Assembly: GCA_963920525.1 (NCBI GenBank)
Contig: OY986439.1
Location: 48,115,482-48,179,481 of the forward strand
Length of the DNA: 64,000 nt
Direction of reading: 5' to 3'
Origin: Dichetophora obliterata
Lineage: Eukaryota > Arthropoda > Insecta > Diptera > Sciomyzidae
Shown here: piece after piece, positions 11,570 through 23,303 of the stretch
How positions within the stretch are numbered: the stretch's first letter is position 1
Layout: each line of letters opens with the position of its first letter
The notes under the pieces: generated by a model
Told to the model about the DNA's origin: nothing
Database searches by the model: none
What the model saw: only the letters and a program-made list of their open reading frames with translations
Position numbers and translations under genes: made by a program

Positions 11570-12956
11570 TTAAGATTGAAAAATAGCATATACAATTCTG
11601 GATATCCAAAAAAACTTTTTGGGGGTTGTGGAAGGATAACGCGGAATGCATACATGGTTGCAATGTAATCCACAACTTGAAATCAAGCAATGATACAGCT
11701 GAAAGGGATGTGCACGATGCACGATACACGATGACGAAAGATGATGGACAATTTGCAATGAAGGGGAGCCTTACATACAACTTGTAAAGGAAAACGAATG
11801 CACTGTCAATAAAAAAAAAATAGTTTTTTTAAATCTATTGTAAAAAAAATGGTTTGTTCAATAAAATTCTTTCCTTATTACAAAAAAGAAATCACTTAAT
11901 AAAGTTGTGGACTAAAAATTTTCTAATACGCACATTTAAGCTTCGGAACTTCAGAATCCCTTTATTTTCTTTTCATTAGGAAAGGATCCTAATGAAAACC
12001 GCAGTCCTGAGAAGTTGAACATTTTCGAAAAAAAAACTTTAATTGGAAATTTTACTATAAGTAATATTTGGTAGATCGGGAAAAAAAATCTTATCGTGTC
12101 TTCTGAATCTTGTTATACTTAAAAAAAAAATATATGAGGTGTTTTAAAAAGTTTATACTCTAAAAAAAAAAGTATTTTACTGAATCAATAAAATATTTTC
12201 AGCGGTTCGAGCATGTGCTAAAAATTATCCGATCCCAATGAAAAAAAAAATCATGGTGTTTTTTTACACATTTATAAATGATATAAGCACCTGACCAGTG
12301 GAAAAAATGTATATTTTAATTTTTTTGAAACAGTCTACTTTTTTAAAAAAAACTCTTGGACAGGCGCTGTGTGCAATTTAAAGAACGGTATAAAGAACTT
12401 TTCAACACTTGAAAATTTTTTTGCAATCAAAACTAAGCAATTGAATATTATCGTGTAAAAAAGGCAATTTTTCAGCATTAACACCTTTTAAACAAAGTCT
12501 CCTATCGCTGTTTAATTGTTCAACACTTAAAAGTTGCTCACTTGCCATACTAGACGAAGTAGCTGAAAGACATTTGATCGCAACCGTAAAATTTTTCAGT
12601 TGGGACAGGAAGACTCACATGTAATTTTTTTCATGTATTTTTTATTTCATCAGCAATTAAATTTTAAACGCATCGGACTTACGGCATCACCATATTCGAT
12701 CAGAGTCAAATTTTGCATGGAGCAGCACTGATGGAAGTAAGAAACTTAATTAGGAGGAAAAAAGTTTGGCGTGAGTTTTGGCGGAGTAACAGGGTGTACA
12801 AAAGTGACAAAAAGCGGCAAAAATGTCAAAAATCGATTTTTACGAAAATTCATATCTCAAACACTTCTTAGCTGAATGTTAAGTTTGAACTACCGATGAA
12901 AAGGCAATTGAAAGGAATTAAATCCAAAAATAGTTTTGAAAAATTTTTGTGGTTGA
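11570..12956. other. Anonymous AT-rich interval
   Basis: No gene found. Poly-A/T tracts dominate. The part after about 12640 is slightly more complex and is interrupted by the hAT element beginning at 12965; its continuation resumes at 14235. Confidence 0.4.
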
Positions 12957-12964
12957 GGTGCCAT

Positions 12965-14234
12965 TAGAGATGGGTTAAGACCTGGGTATTTACCCAACGC
13001 TGGGTATTTACCCATTTATACCCACTTTCATACCCGGTTATTTATCTAATTTCGGGTAAATACTCATTTGAATAACAAATACTCGTTGTTACGTAGAGTA
13101 AGAGAAATGTGAACAATTTCGATTTTATTTTGAACATATTTTGTTTAAGTGTATTTTGTTTATACATTTCTTGATGCGTTTTGCTCAGATAAGGCAGCTT
13201 TGACTGCATCAAACACAACAATTCTTAATAAGACCCGCTTATCAGCGTGCTTATGGCAATTCAATGTAATGAGTGGAAGCGATGGCAACAACAATGCTGA
13301 AGCAACTAGAGAGATTAAAGTTTAAAAGATTAAATTTTAAAGATTTTAAAGATTAAAAGTAAGCTTGATTTAGAGTTTGCTTCAACTATGATATTGAATG
13401 ATACCGAAAAAACTGAGCTATCAACCATATTCAATACACGATTAAAAAAACCATAAAAACAATTCATTTAGCTGCGAATTTGCTAGATCCTAAGGCACAA
13501 GTAAGTGATCTTGATCCGTGTGAGGAGGTAGATGCATTGGAATTCATTCACACAATGTCACAGGCACTAAACATAAATGTGATGGCAGATTTTGCCAATT
13601 ACAAGGCCAGAAATGATTTCTGGACAAAAACTTTTGTCTGGAGCTGTTTGGATGAAATTTCTCCGGTAACTTGGTGGAAAGAAATTTGTAGAAGCACGCA
13701 ATTAAGCAAATTAGCTGTTCGAATTTTAACAGGTTCCTGTACTTCAGCTGCTACTGATCGTTCCTTTAGCACCCACAGCTTCATTCACTCAAAAAAAAGG
13801 AACCGTTTAACAACACCGTTTAACGCAGGAAAAATAACGTATATATCGTAGATAGTTATCGTAAAAATAGTTTACCACCTTCAGCAGAAAGCACGCACTC
13901 CACTTAATTTGAAAATGCCATGAATTCTTCACTAGAAGGTACTCAACACGATATCCCTTCAACTTCAACAGGAATCACGCACTCTACTCGATATGAGTTT
14001 TTATCGGATACGGACAGCGACAGCGATTACGATTAAATGTAAAAATTATTTCATTTGTTATTAAAAATCTAATTCATAATAAAAAATTAAATTATTTTAA
14101 TTTATTTAAATTTGTCTTTTTTCTGATTTATACCCACATTTTGGGTAAATACCTAGGTGCTTAGGTAAATACCTGGGTATTTACATTTAAATACCCAATT
14201 TACCATTTGGTTATTTACCCTTGTCCCATCACTA
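12965..14234. mobile_element. hAT transposon with perfect 8-bp target duplication
   Basis: The ends are TAGAGATGGG on the left and, read inward, TAGTGATGGG on the right, both fitting the hAT end rule YARNG. The 8 bases GGTGCCAT occur immediately outside each end (12957-12964 and 14235-14242), a perfect hAT-length duplication. The subterminal regions are full of TGGGTATTTACCC-type palindromic words in both halves, probably transposase binding sites. Inside is the C-terminal end of a hAT transposase (13459-13851). At 1270 bp it is a deleted, non-autonomous copy, but its boundaries are intact. Confidence 0.9.
13459..13851 (+). pseudogene. hAT transposase, C-terminal dimerisation domain remnant
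   Basis: The frame reads HLAANLLDPKAQ, then a helical segment, then SPVTWWKEICRSTQLSKLAVRIL, CTSAATDRSFSTHSFIHSKKRNRLT and GKITYIS. This is the order of the hAT C-terminal dimerisation region (Dimer_Tnp_hAT), where a conserved W..L/I....LS..A..IL.. and the signature S.A.ERSFS......R..L close the protein. D replaces the usual E in ERSFS, and AATDRSFS is otherwise well kept. Upstream, the same frame contains stops at about 13399 and 13414, and the N-terminal BED finger and DDE core are absent. The fragment ends in a normal-looking stop, so this is the natural C-terminus of a truncated gene. It cannot catalyse transposition. Confidence 0.85.
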
Positions 14235-14317
14235 GGTGCCATCCCTTGCGGTAAGGTAATTGATTTCGAAGATGGGGTTCGAATATACAAACACAAAATA
14301 ATTTTTACTTACGTTTT

Positions 14318-14495
14318 TAGCAATATAAAAACTAGGCTGCTGACACAATGGGTCCATGAGATATGGTCATAAACATATAAATGTTTTAACATATAAACAA
14401 AAATATTTTTTAATTTAAATTTTTGTTTGGATGTTAAAGTGTTAATATCTCATGGACCCATTGAGTCCCTAACTTCATTTTTATATTGTTGAAAA
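14318..14495. repeat. Inverted repeat / snapback around AATGGGTCCATGAGATAT
   Basis: AATGGGTCCATGAGATAT at about 14349 is repeated exactly in inverse orientation at about 14450. The arms extend outward (AGCAATATAAAAAC against AACAATATAAAAAT) and inward to ACAAAAAT. The loop is a short AT-rich stretch. Likely a small MITE; no clear target duplication. Confidence 0.6.
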
Positions 14496-14499
14496 TATG

Positions 14500-15048
14500 A
14501 TTTTGCTAGTTTTTAGAAAAAATTCTTTTTTTAAAACTGATTCTTTTAAATTATTAATTATTAGTTAATTTTAAATAAGTTATTCATAATTAATAAATTA
14601 TTAATACAAGTACATAAAAACTCAATGTTAAAAACAAATACTCATAGCAAGAATTTTTTTCTTATGTAATAAAATAGTATAAAATGCTTGATTCAAGTAA
14701 ACTAGTATTGATTTTAAAAATTCTAGAATAACTCTAGAATTTCCATACATTTTTTGATACAAGAAAATCATTTCTCTACGTGTTTCTCTTTCATTAAATT
14801 GTTTTAATGCTTTCAATTTTAGATTAAATAAAAAAGAAACTAAAACTGTAGTCTTGTTCTAGTATTTAAAAAAAAATTATTAAAAAAACATAAAAAGCCA
14901 TAAATGTATTTAATTTTCCATTACACAAAAAAAAAATTAAGAATCATGTATATTTTTGTGAAAAAAAAAAATATTATTTAAGGTTTTGTGTTCAAAATAT
15001 TAACACATATTAGTTTCCTTTTCCAATTTTTTGTCTATTTCTATTTAA
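14500..15048. other. AT-rich interval
   Basis: Poly-A tracts and TTAATTA words; nothing recognised. Confidence 0.4.
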
Positions 15049-15195
15049 CTGCATGTTTATGTAAAACGAAACGAAGTTGAACAATTTTAACGAAGTGAAA
15101 AAAACAAGAAACAATATTTTTTGATATGGAAGATGTGTTGCTTGCAGTGTCTCGCATCACGTTTAGCCTTTATTTCGTTTTACATAAACATGCAG
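15049..15195. mobile_element. 147-bp snapback MITE with TAA target duplication
   Basis: Its terminal repeats CTGCATGTTTATGTAAAACG match exactly in inverse orientation at the two ends. TAA lies immediately outside both ends (15046-15048 and 15196-15198). The 3-bp TWA duplication points to PIF/Harbinger-type mobilisation. No coding capacity. The exactness of the repeats suggests a fairly recent insertion. Confidence 0.7.
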
Positions 15196-15199
15196 TAAG

Positions 15200-16216
15200 T
15201 CGCTAAGAATAGCTACGAAAGATGGAACTTTGGAGCCGGTGTAAAAAGTCCATAATTTCGTAATATATTTTATGTGACATATTATGTTCTTATGATAAGC
15301 CCTTCAATTACAGCACATTCTATTAATTTTTGCTATAAGACCTAAAAATTAAAAAAAAAATAAATGTTTTTTAAAAAGCCATTCAAATATGTTAATACTT
15401 ACTTAATAGTACGAATCAGAGTTGAAGCCCCAATTTAACACTAATACATTTTAAACCGTTTTCAAATCGTCTTCAAATGTACTACACATTTGAAATTTTG
15501 AAAAAGGAGGAATTTAATTTATTGTTCTGCAGTTAATGTCCTTACTTTTATGTTTTTCCGAAGTACAACAAATCACAAAACTAACTGTGTTTTGAAATCC
15601 AAAAAAAAAACTTCAATCAATTTTAAAGAATTTACTAATTGATTTAAAAATAAACGATTGACAAAACAAAAAGAGTTCCAACATTATGCCTAACTTGCAT
15701 TGAAATGCAGTCAAGTGTACTCAAAAAACCCGCGAAGCACTGAATTCAAAGTCAATCAGGCGCGTAATCAATGCAAAATTCTAGCAGTGCTGGCAACCCT
15801 TGCACGGCAATTAAAAAGTTGTGCAAACAATTAAGCAGAGGTGAAAACAGCTAAATTAAAGCAGAAACACATAAGGTGCGATTTATATTAATTCTAAAAC
15901 AAAAGTAATGGAAACAAACAAACAAACAAACAAATAAAAAACGAAAAACGGATGTAAATCAATTGGTTCAAAGATTGAACAAACAGAAGCTGCCGCAGCA
16001 GCCATTGGAACCACCATTGTTAGCTTTCGTTTTCGGAACGAACAAGGATATGAATGTGGATGTGGACGTTGACTAAGCGTGGACACTACACAGCAGTTGT
16101 GCGGCGCATGCTGTGACATTGTTTCCGCATTGGCATACGCAAGGATAACAACAACAACAACATCAAATGACTTGACATTTCTTCTGTCACAATGAGTTTG
16201 TAAATAAATTAGATGA
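15200..16216. other. Non-coding stretch with (CAAA)n run
   Basis: A (CAAA)n microsatellite occupies about 15912-15934. From about 15960 to 16160 base composition is more balanced and the DNA looks single-copy (GCCGCAGCAGCC, GTGGATGTGGACG). Several short frames are open but none is convincing. This could be host regulatory or untranslated sequence. Confidence 0.4.
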
Positions 16217-16425
16217 ATGGCAAAACTAAACCGATATCAACTACGAGTTTCGAAACGGACAGTATTATTGAATAGCGCTTTTGCTACTCAACCGTTGGCT
16301 TTAAATTCCAATAAATTTCACAATGAACACAATATCTCCAAAAACCTCGATAGTCGCTGGCACACCGCAAAACAATCGAGCAAAGATGTTCTCACAAAGT
16401 TCCATAAATAGATTTTGCAAATCCT

Positions 16426-16665
16426 GTGAACACAAAACAAAAATGCCCGAAATTGACTTTTATTACGGTCATTTGTGATGCTCAATTGTCACCCCTGAAA
16501 GATTGGTTGGCTAAATGGTTACAACAACGACGAGTGATGAGTAAACTCGAGTTGGAACAATTTGTCATTGCGTTTGGTTGTCAATTTGAAATCATTGTGG
16601 TAACCGATGAGGGCACCGATAGTGCGGTTAAGAATGCGATTACTTGGATATTCGAAACACTTTAG
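16426..16665 (+). CDS. Hypothetical short open frame in a single-copy-looking island
   Basis: The 79-codon frame starts with GTG in the listed form. A residue series such as SPLKDWLAKWLQQRRVMSKLELEQ and FEIIVVTDEGTDSAVKNAITWIFETL looks like ordinary globular protein rather than translated repeat. A second frame at 16217-16411 precedes it in another phase. There is no ATG in good context, no clear splice signals and no family I recognise. It could be a decayed exon or chance. Confidence 0.17.
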   Translation: MNTKQKCPKLTFITVICDAQLSPLKDWLAKWLQQRRVMSKLELEQFVIAFGCQFEIIVVTDEGTDSAVKNAITWIFETL

Positions 16666-17387
16666 AGGAATACTTAAGGGGATTGTTGAAGAAAAATTGT
16701 TTTTGTAAACAAAACCTACTACAGAAAATAGGTTTTTAGATTAGTTCTAAGAAAACAACATACTCGGGTCAAACAAGATACTCTTAATTTAAGCAAAAAA
16801 TTGAGTTGAATCAAGATCAAATGCTGGAACCTAGGTTTTTTTAAAAAAAAACATTAGTTTTACATTTTCGCAACTCTAGAAAATTTATGCATGAATAGAT
16901 ATTTAAATGCATAAGTGTGAATCGATTGACTTCTTTCTTACTTCAAGCAAGAAATTATTGATTTTTGCACGAAAAAACTTTTCGGCAAAAACCACAACCA
17001 ACTACCCGCTTGTTAAAAGTTGTCGGTGATGACATTGTAATACTGAACTGTAAGCGGGGTGTGACAATATCTTGTTTGTGCTCAAATTATTTTCTTTTCA
17101 TTGTTCAAACAACATTTTGACCTTACTCGTCTGTGGAGAAACATCGTGTTTTCTAGCAGGTAGTTCTGCAGTGAAGTGAGTTTTTCAAAATTATTAATCT
17201 TTATGGTTAAACTAGAACAAATAAAATGGCTAAGAACAACACAACATAAATTATAAAATGCTCGATAAAAGAAAATAAATTCGTTCATCAAATTGTAAAA
17301 GTTATTGTGAAGAGATTATTGAAAAATTTGAAAAATTCGTCATTTGCCTTTGTTTGCTTCATTCGGTGTTTCTCTTTCGATTTCATT
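16666..17387. other. Anonymous interval
   Basis: Nothing recognised before the inverted-repeat element at 17388. Confidence 0.4.
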
Positions 17388-17451
17388 CACGGAGAAAACA
17401 GTTTGCTAAATTTGTATTGTGGTTAAGCAAAACTTGAGCTTGATTCTCAGC

Positions 17452-17651
17452 CACTTCAAAATTATGCTAGATTTCAGCAAAAACTAATCAAAATTTGATA
17501 TTCCGGTTTATAATAAGTAATTTTGCTTGAATTTAATCAAAATTTTGCTAAGTTATTATAAGCTGCAAAAGCAAATATTTGCTAAGTTTTTATTAATTGA
17601 AATATTAAATTTCACTTACTTTTTGCTGAAATCTAGCATATTTTTGAAGTG
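17452..17651. repeat. Nested snapback, arms CACTTCAAAA..GCTAGATTTCAGC
   Basis: About 32 bp at each end match in inverse orientation with one mismatch (CACTTCAAAATTATGCTAG against CACTTCAAAAATATGCTAG, continuing through ATTTCAGCAAAAA). The interior repeats the TTGCTTGAATTTAATCAAAA motif of the surrounding element. Confidence 0.65.
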
Positions 17652-17690
17652 AAATAATTATTAACATTAAATTAAATTGAAAAATTACCA

Positions 17691-17760
17691 CCATTTGGAG
17701 ATTTGAACCTCTGCCACGTGATTGTAAGTGCATGGGCTTACCCATTCAACCATCGCAGTT
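17691..17760 (-). other. tRNA-like module
   Basis: The minus strand reads TGCGATGGTTGAATGGGTAAG (A-box-like). It then has an anticodon-loop-like CTTACAA and, 20 bases later, GAGGTTCAAATCTCC (a good B box with its flanking T-stem pairs). Stem pairing elsewhere is poor. As at 4011, the loop reads YTTACAA. It probably derives from a tRNA or SINE head. Confidence 0.55.
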
Positions 17761-18077
17761 GTTAACCAATCGTCGCATAATTTGTTTTATTAAAAATAAA
17801 CGTGTGCTCGTGTGTTTAGAAGAAATTTGCTTGAATTAATTAAACATTTGCTATTTGAGTTTATAATAACTTAGCAAATATTTTGCTTTTTCAATTTATA
17901 ATAACTTAGCAAAACTTTGCTTTAATTTAATCAAAATTTTGCATTTTTCTGAACACATGAGGAGTGATTTCAGTTTAGTAATCTTTTTCTAAAATCACAC
18001 AGTGATTGAGCAAAGTTTTGCTGAATTGCTTTTAAGCAAAACATTTGATTGATTCAAGCAAAATAATTATCTCCGTG

Positions 18078-19641
18078 TTTTATTTTTGAAGTAGAGACGA
18101 TTTTCGTTCAATGGTTTTTGTTCTCTCAAATTTTGTGCGTAATTTTTTATTTTCTCCTATCTTGTGCTTATCTGTACTCCCAATTTTTATTGGGAGTTAT
18201 TTTTTATTCTTTCCTATCTTGTGCATACCTATACTCCCGTCGTTGCCTACTGGGTAAGGTAGAGGCTATCAGTGTTTTAGCGGCTATGTAATTATTGTAC
18301 AAATGTAATTAAGAGTTGCATGCAAGCTTTGGAGGCCTCGCAGCTAGATTTTATTTGAGAAATGACTGGTTACCTCATGTGTCCATTTACCACTGGGTAT
18401 TGTATAATCAAACTTTTAACGGTTATGTGCGTCAAGTTATTTTATCAGAAAATATTTTAGAAGTAACCGAGCGTTTCCACTGTCCGTACGAACGAAGAAT
18501 TCATCGCGAACAAAACGTTATTTTTTTAAACGCTAATTTTCCACAAATCTGAGAGTGTAAATATTCAAAGCACTGGACAGCAGCGTTGCCAGACGTAGTT
18601 TTTTAAAAAAACTTTAAATTAAAAAAAAACTGTAGCCTAAAAAACAATTAAGTTTAATTTTATTGGCATTTATTTTTTAATTAAAATGAAAATAATAAAA
18701 AACAACTACAATTTAATTTAACAATATCTTGCATAAGCAGTTAAAAAATAAAATTTAAATAGCATTTGTACTTTTGAATAGATCACATTTTATTTGAAAT
18801 TTGATTTGATAAATTTTCGTAAATTGACTTGTCATTTTTTTGGACATTTGGTTTGATTTATAAAATTGGATACAATTTGATTAATTTTTTTTTTAAGAGA
18901 TCTTTTGTCCTTAGAATTAGAAAGTGAGGTGGGTTAATTTTTTATTTCTAAGTTTTGTTTTATTAATATTAATTATTGAAAATATTCATTCTGCATTTGC
19001 AGTGGATATTGGATTCATTAAAGCAGCAGAAACCATTTTCCCAAAATAACAAATGCCTCACTGCCATCGCTTCTTTTTATTTTTATATTAGATTCCCATA
19101 AAAATTCAATAATACTGTCAGCGTTTAAATTTAAGTCGCTAAAATTCCTCCGATAGTAGTAATTTATGTGTGGACATCAATGCTATAGATATTTCACTAC
19201 CTAAATAAATATCTTTCAGAAGCTTAAGATTGCAAATATTGTTAATATCAATTTTTTAAAATTCAGTTACGTTAACAAACTCATCTTCCAGCCTTTTGAA
19301 AAACCACATGTAAAAAAATAAATGACAACCAAATTGACTTATTGATTTCGCAAATTCAATTTTCCGCATTCCATATTATTACAGGGATGGTATGGTTGCA
19401 ATAATGGAATATAATGGTAGGGCCGCAATGTGGTCACAGGGCTTTTATTTATAAAATTTTTAAATTATCAAATATAAAAAATAAACCAAAAATATTTACA
19501 TTTATTATTTCAGATCTGAAATTTTTAAAAAACTAATTTGCACTACGAGTAATTTAAAAAACTGTAATTTACAGATAAGCTCATCAGTTTTTTTGCGCTG
19601 TACTAGCTGAGCACGAAGAGAAAGAGAAAAATAGAGAGCAA
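18078..19641. other. Anonymous AT-rich interval
   Basis: A duplicated phrase, TTTATTTTCTCCTATCTTGTGC and TTTATTCTTTCCTATCTTGTGC (about 18145-18225), forms a short degenerate tandem repeat. Otherwise nothing recognised. Confidence 0.45.
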
Positions 19642-19649
19642 CATGGAGC

Positions 19650-20758
19650 CAGAGCTGCCAGATATGGCGATATCTCATCAAACTGGCGGTTTGAGGGACC
19701 ACTTTGGCGAGAAGATTTTTGATTTGGCGAGTTGACGAAAAAGTGGCGGTTTCCATCACGGAAAAGAAGATCAAATGCTTTTTTGCGTTAATCAAAACTT
19801 TTTGCATAGCAAAAATTTTTCCCATCTCTAACACTTAATGCGACGAGCAACAGTGCTACCACAACATAAAACATAAAATCACTTTTTACAGCTAATATTG
19901 CTTAAACTTGTTCAGTTTGAGCGCTAAATGTCAAAAAATAAGGAAGGAAGGAAGGAAGGAAGGAAGGAAGAAACAAGAAGATATAGAAAAGACTGGGAAA
20001 ATGCAAGCTGTGCTTTTATTTGAATAATTTTAATATATGCTGCGAAAGTTTTGAGCCTACAAAGGAGATGTTTAAACGTTTTTACTCTAAAATTATGTAC
20101 CCAAAACTAGAAGAATATGAACTTGAAGTCAATAAAGAATTGGAAGTCTATAATGATATGCTTACAATTTGTTAAAAACCAGAAATATTTTTTGGATTTG
20201 GTATTCTCAATCAGCATAATTTTGAATAATTTTTCTCGGGAATCGAAAAAGGGATATTTCATATTTAAGATAAAGTTCAAGAACATTCTGGATATTTTTT
20301 ATGCAAATTTGTTCATCAACCAGCAATATTCATGAGCGTAAAAAAAGTGTTGTCTTTATCTGCAATCTTAAAAATAAAAACTCCCTATTCCGATTCCCCG
20401 GGAAAAAGTATTCAGAATTGAGCTGTATACGTGGTTTTCACCCATTTCTCTATTGTTTTTTATCGTTTTTTTAAATTTTATAAAATACATTCTAGTCGTG
20501 GATCTTGGTTTAGTTTTTATACGATTTTTTATGTTCACATATTACTAAGAATATAATATATTTAAATACAACAAATAAAAGCTTTGAGCTGGAGAGTCTG
20601 TAAATATGTACAAATAAGTTAAATAAATTTATAACGTTATTTAAATATTATTTTATTTATAATTTATATATTTTTTTAAAATATTTAAAGAAAAAAGTTT
20701 TTGGCGGCTTAGTTAACGACAAATGGCGAGTAGAAGTATCAAAGAACTGGCAGCTCTT
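19650..20758. mobile_element. hAT-type element, ends CAGAGCTGCCAG
   Basis: The left end is CAGAGCTGCCAG; the right end, read inward, is AAGAGCTGCCAG. Flanking 8-mers CATGGAGC (19642-19649) and CTTGGAGC (20759-20766) agree at 7 of 8 positions, the length expected for hAT. The left end satisfies YARNG. TGGCGG/TGGCGA words cluster just inside both ends. The interior is AT-rich with a (GGAA)n run at about 19941-19971 and no transposase domain, so this is a non-autonomous copy. Confidence 0.7.
19941..19971. repeat. (GGAA)n microsatellite
   Basis: Seven uninterrupted GGAA units inside the hAT-type element. Confidence 0.9.
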
Positions 20759-21090
20759 CTTGGAGCTTAAACCCTCTCAACACAAAGGTATGAAAAGCAA
20801 ACGAATAAGCAGGCCTGTAGCCAGACCAAGAAGACAGAGGCGGCAGGCATGAATCTTGGGGGGAAATTTTTTGTTTTTTCATATAAATAAAAAAACAATT
20901 TTTTAAAGTGTGAAATGAATACATTACACGAATTTATTAAAAAACAGTTTATTTTATAATATATACATGGATATGTAGATCTTTTTATACATAAGGTTAA
21001 TACATAAAAAATAATATAAAAATTAATTCAGAACTTTGTAATGCAATAAAGGTAAAAATACAAGATTTATTTAAAGTGGCTAGAAATATA

Positions 21091-21920
21091 CACAGAAAAA
21101 ACAACATTTTCAAAAGTGGCAGAAACGAGCTACTTTTAAAAACGTTTAACCCAGATTTTGCTTTTCTAACGTTTATTTTAATTTTAAAAACGAACATTTT
21201 AAAATGAAATAGTAAAACGTTTATTTTAATTTTAAAAACTTACATTTTCAAATGAGATTCTAAAATGTTCGTTTGATTTTTAACAATGGATATTTTAAAA
21301 TGCTGTAGTAAAACGTTTATTTTTATTTTAAAAACGAAAATTTTAAATCGAGATTCGTTTGATTTTTAATAATAAATATTCTCAAATGTAAAATGTTTAT
21401 TTTCATTTTAAAAACGAAAATTTTAAAATTATATTCTAAAATGTTCGTTTGTTTTGTAACAATAAACATTTTTAAATGCAATAGTGCAACAATTATTTAT
21501 ATTGTAAGAACGAAAATGTTATTTATTTCCCATTAATTTAATTTACAGAAATTCGCATTTCCTCTATTAATTAAAAAAAGCTTTATTGTTTTCAAAATTA
21601 CAGTTTTACAGTTTTTAGGCCAACTGCAGATTGATGAAATCGAGAATGAAAAATATTTAATTTTCTAAGCAAATATCAAATACGTAAGTCAAGGAAACAT
21701 ATATAGCAAACAATTCGTTATTAAAAAGTGTTTTGAAACAAAGTATGTGAATTTTACTATGTCATGGTAAAACGTTCGTAGTTGTTTTAAAAACGTTTCG
21801 TTTTACTATTCTATTTAAAAATGTGCGTTTTCATTTTTGTATGGCGTAAAATGTTTTTAAAAATATTAATTTTGCTAAACGATTTTAAAATGTGCGTTTT
21901 GATTTTTTGTTTTCTCAGTG
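21091..21920. mobile_element. CAC-ended inverted-repeat element flanked by TA
   Basis: The left end is CACAGAAAAAACAACATTTT; the right end, read inward, is CACTGAGAAAACAAAAAAT. TA lies directly outside both. The interior is made of degenerate units with AAAACGTTTATTTTAATTTTAAAAACG and AAAATGTTCGTTTGATTTTTAA, in direct and inverse order. No coding capacity and no tRNA-like core visible. Confidence 0.55.
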
Positions 21921-22203
21921 TAGGAAAGAGCAGCGAAATTAAACATATGTATAAGACATTTTTTAAGTAAAACAAATAAAAAAATTTAATTAATCAAATT
22001 GATGCAAATTTTGATTTAAATCTTTTGCTTTTTTACATTTTTGCTAGAATTAAGATTTGCAGATTTTTTATTTTAAAATTAATAAACATTCATCATGCAT
22101 AAAAAAAATTCAAAAATTAAAAACATTACAATGAATTATATATTCTTTTTGTATCTGCATCAAATTGGTGCACAACGTGCTTTTCGTTTGTAGAAAGTTC
22201 CTA

Positions 22204-23303
22204 CACGCAGAGAAAAGACATGGTTGACTGCAAAATTAATTTTTTTATTAAAATTATTGTATTATTTCTGCAAACACAAATTTTTGCCTTAATAAAGTCA
22301 TTATTTACTAATAAAGGTACCAAAAATAACATAATAGTTGAAATCATAACATCATTGAAATCGTTACATACTATGATTGCCTCAACTATTAGTTGCAACA
22401 AAAATGTTGTAGTTCTGTCAATCATGATGAATGTGAATATTATTATAGAGACAAACATATCAGAATTTTGAATGCTTTTCTGAACTATTCTTTGATTGTT
22501 GGCAAACGAAGCAGAACATAACCAAAAGTCGAAAGATGTCTGAATCGAATTGTGTCTGAACAGTTTGCTGGAAAAACTTTCATTTCATTTAGACACAATA
22601 AGTTTTATCGATTCCTGGCTATGTGCCGTTTCGTTTGTCAACTGTTAAATTATTGTGGTTTGTTTTTAATCGCCTTATCCTAAAAACAGCACGCAGAAAA
22701 GTAACATTTTCGACTTTAATTGTAGCAAGCATACTTATATTTACCGTAAATATATTTCGCAATTCTGACCATATTTTGCTTATCACACATATTGCTATTT
22801 TTGTGACAATGCACTTAATGTACCATGCTTATGAATGGCATTAGTCAGGCGAGCGATGGTAGCGGCTGTGGCCTACTGGTAGTGTGCGTGACTCGTAAGC
22901 GAAAAAGCCGCGGTTCAAACCCCAGCTCGGACGGAAAATTTTATCAAATGATTTTTTAATTGAATTAATATTTCTGTTCAGCATAGACAATGGAAATTGA
23001 AGTGCATGAAAATAAAAAAATTAAATTATTATTGTTTCAATAATATTCTGGATCCTAAAAATAAATTCAGAATGTAGTTGTTGCAATCATTCTATCTTCG
23101 ACCAAATGAGAGAATAATGATTGCTTCGATAATGTTTTGATTCCTACAAAAAAGTTCCTTTTCTAAATACAGTTGTTGTAATCATTTTATCATAATCAAA
23201 AAAATATTATATATTTAAGGACATTTTAGCAACAATCATAATCCGAATCATACTATGACCCTCTTAAAACATGGTTGCTGCAATTATGTTTTTTCTCTGC
23301 GTG
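22204..23303. mobile_element. CAC-ended inverted-repeat element with tRNA-like core, TA-flanked
   Basis: The left end is CACGCAGAGAAAAGACATGG; the right end, read inward, is CACGCAGAGAAAAAACATAA. Both ends are bordered by TA. The subterminal regions share CAACAATCATAAT- and TAATGATTGC-type words in opposite orientation. A tRNA-like module lies at 22862-22934, slightly right of centre. The open frames of about 80 codons at 22201-22471 fall within the repeat arms and show no family. Confidence 0.6.
22862..22934 (+). other. tRNA-like module
   Basis: It contains TGTGGCCTACTGGTAGTG (A-box-like), an anticodon-loop-like CTCGTAA, and CCGCGGTTCAAACCCCAG (a very good B box). Spacing between the boxes is about 35 bases, within the normal range for internal RNA polymerase III promoters. 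The acceptor stem does not close, so a functional tRNA is unlikely. Confidence 0.6.

Larger units (their letters stand above)
17388..18077. mobile_element. CAC-ended inverted-repeat element with tRNA-like core
   Basis: The left end is CACGGAGAAAACAGTTTGCT. The right end, read inward, is CACGGAGATAATTATTTTGCT. Both halves are filled with TTGCTTGAATTTAATCAAAA and AACTTAGCAAA-type words in opposite orientation. A 200-bp snapback is nested at 17452-17651, and a tRNA-like module lies at 17691-17760, near the middle. The outer flanks TTTCATT and TTTTATT agree at 6 of 7 positions but are low complexity. No protein coding. Confidence 0.6.

Noticed and set aside
11164..11673. 169-codon minus-strand open frame
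   Set aside because: It runs straight through the TGGCTGCATTC snapback, shows no family motifs and has composition like its flanks.
22862..22934. Functional tRNA gene
   Set aside because: The B box is very good, but the acceptor and anticodon stems do not pair, no CCA-adjacent discriminator/terminator layout is seen, and it lies inside a mobile element.
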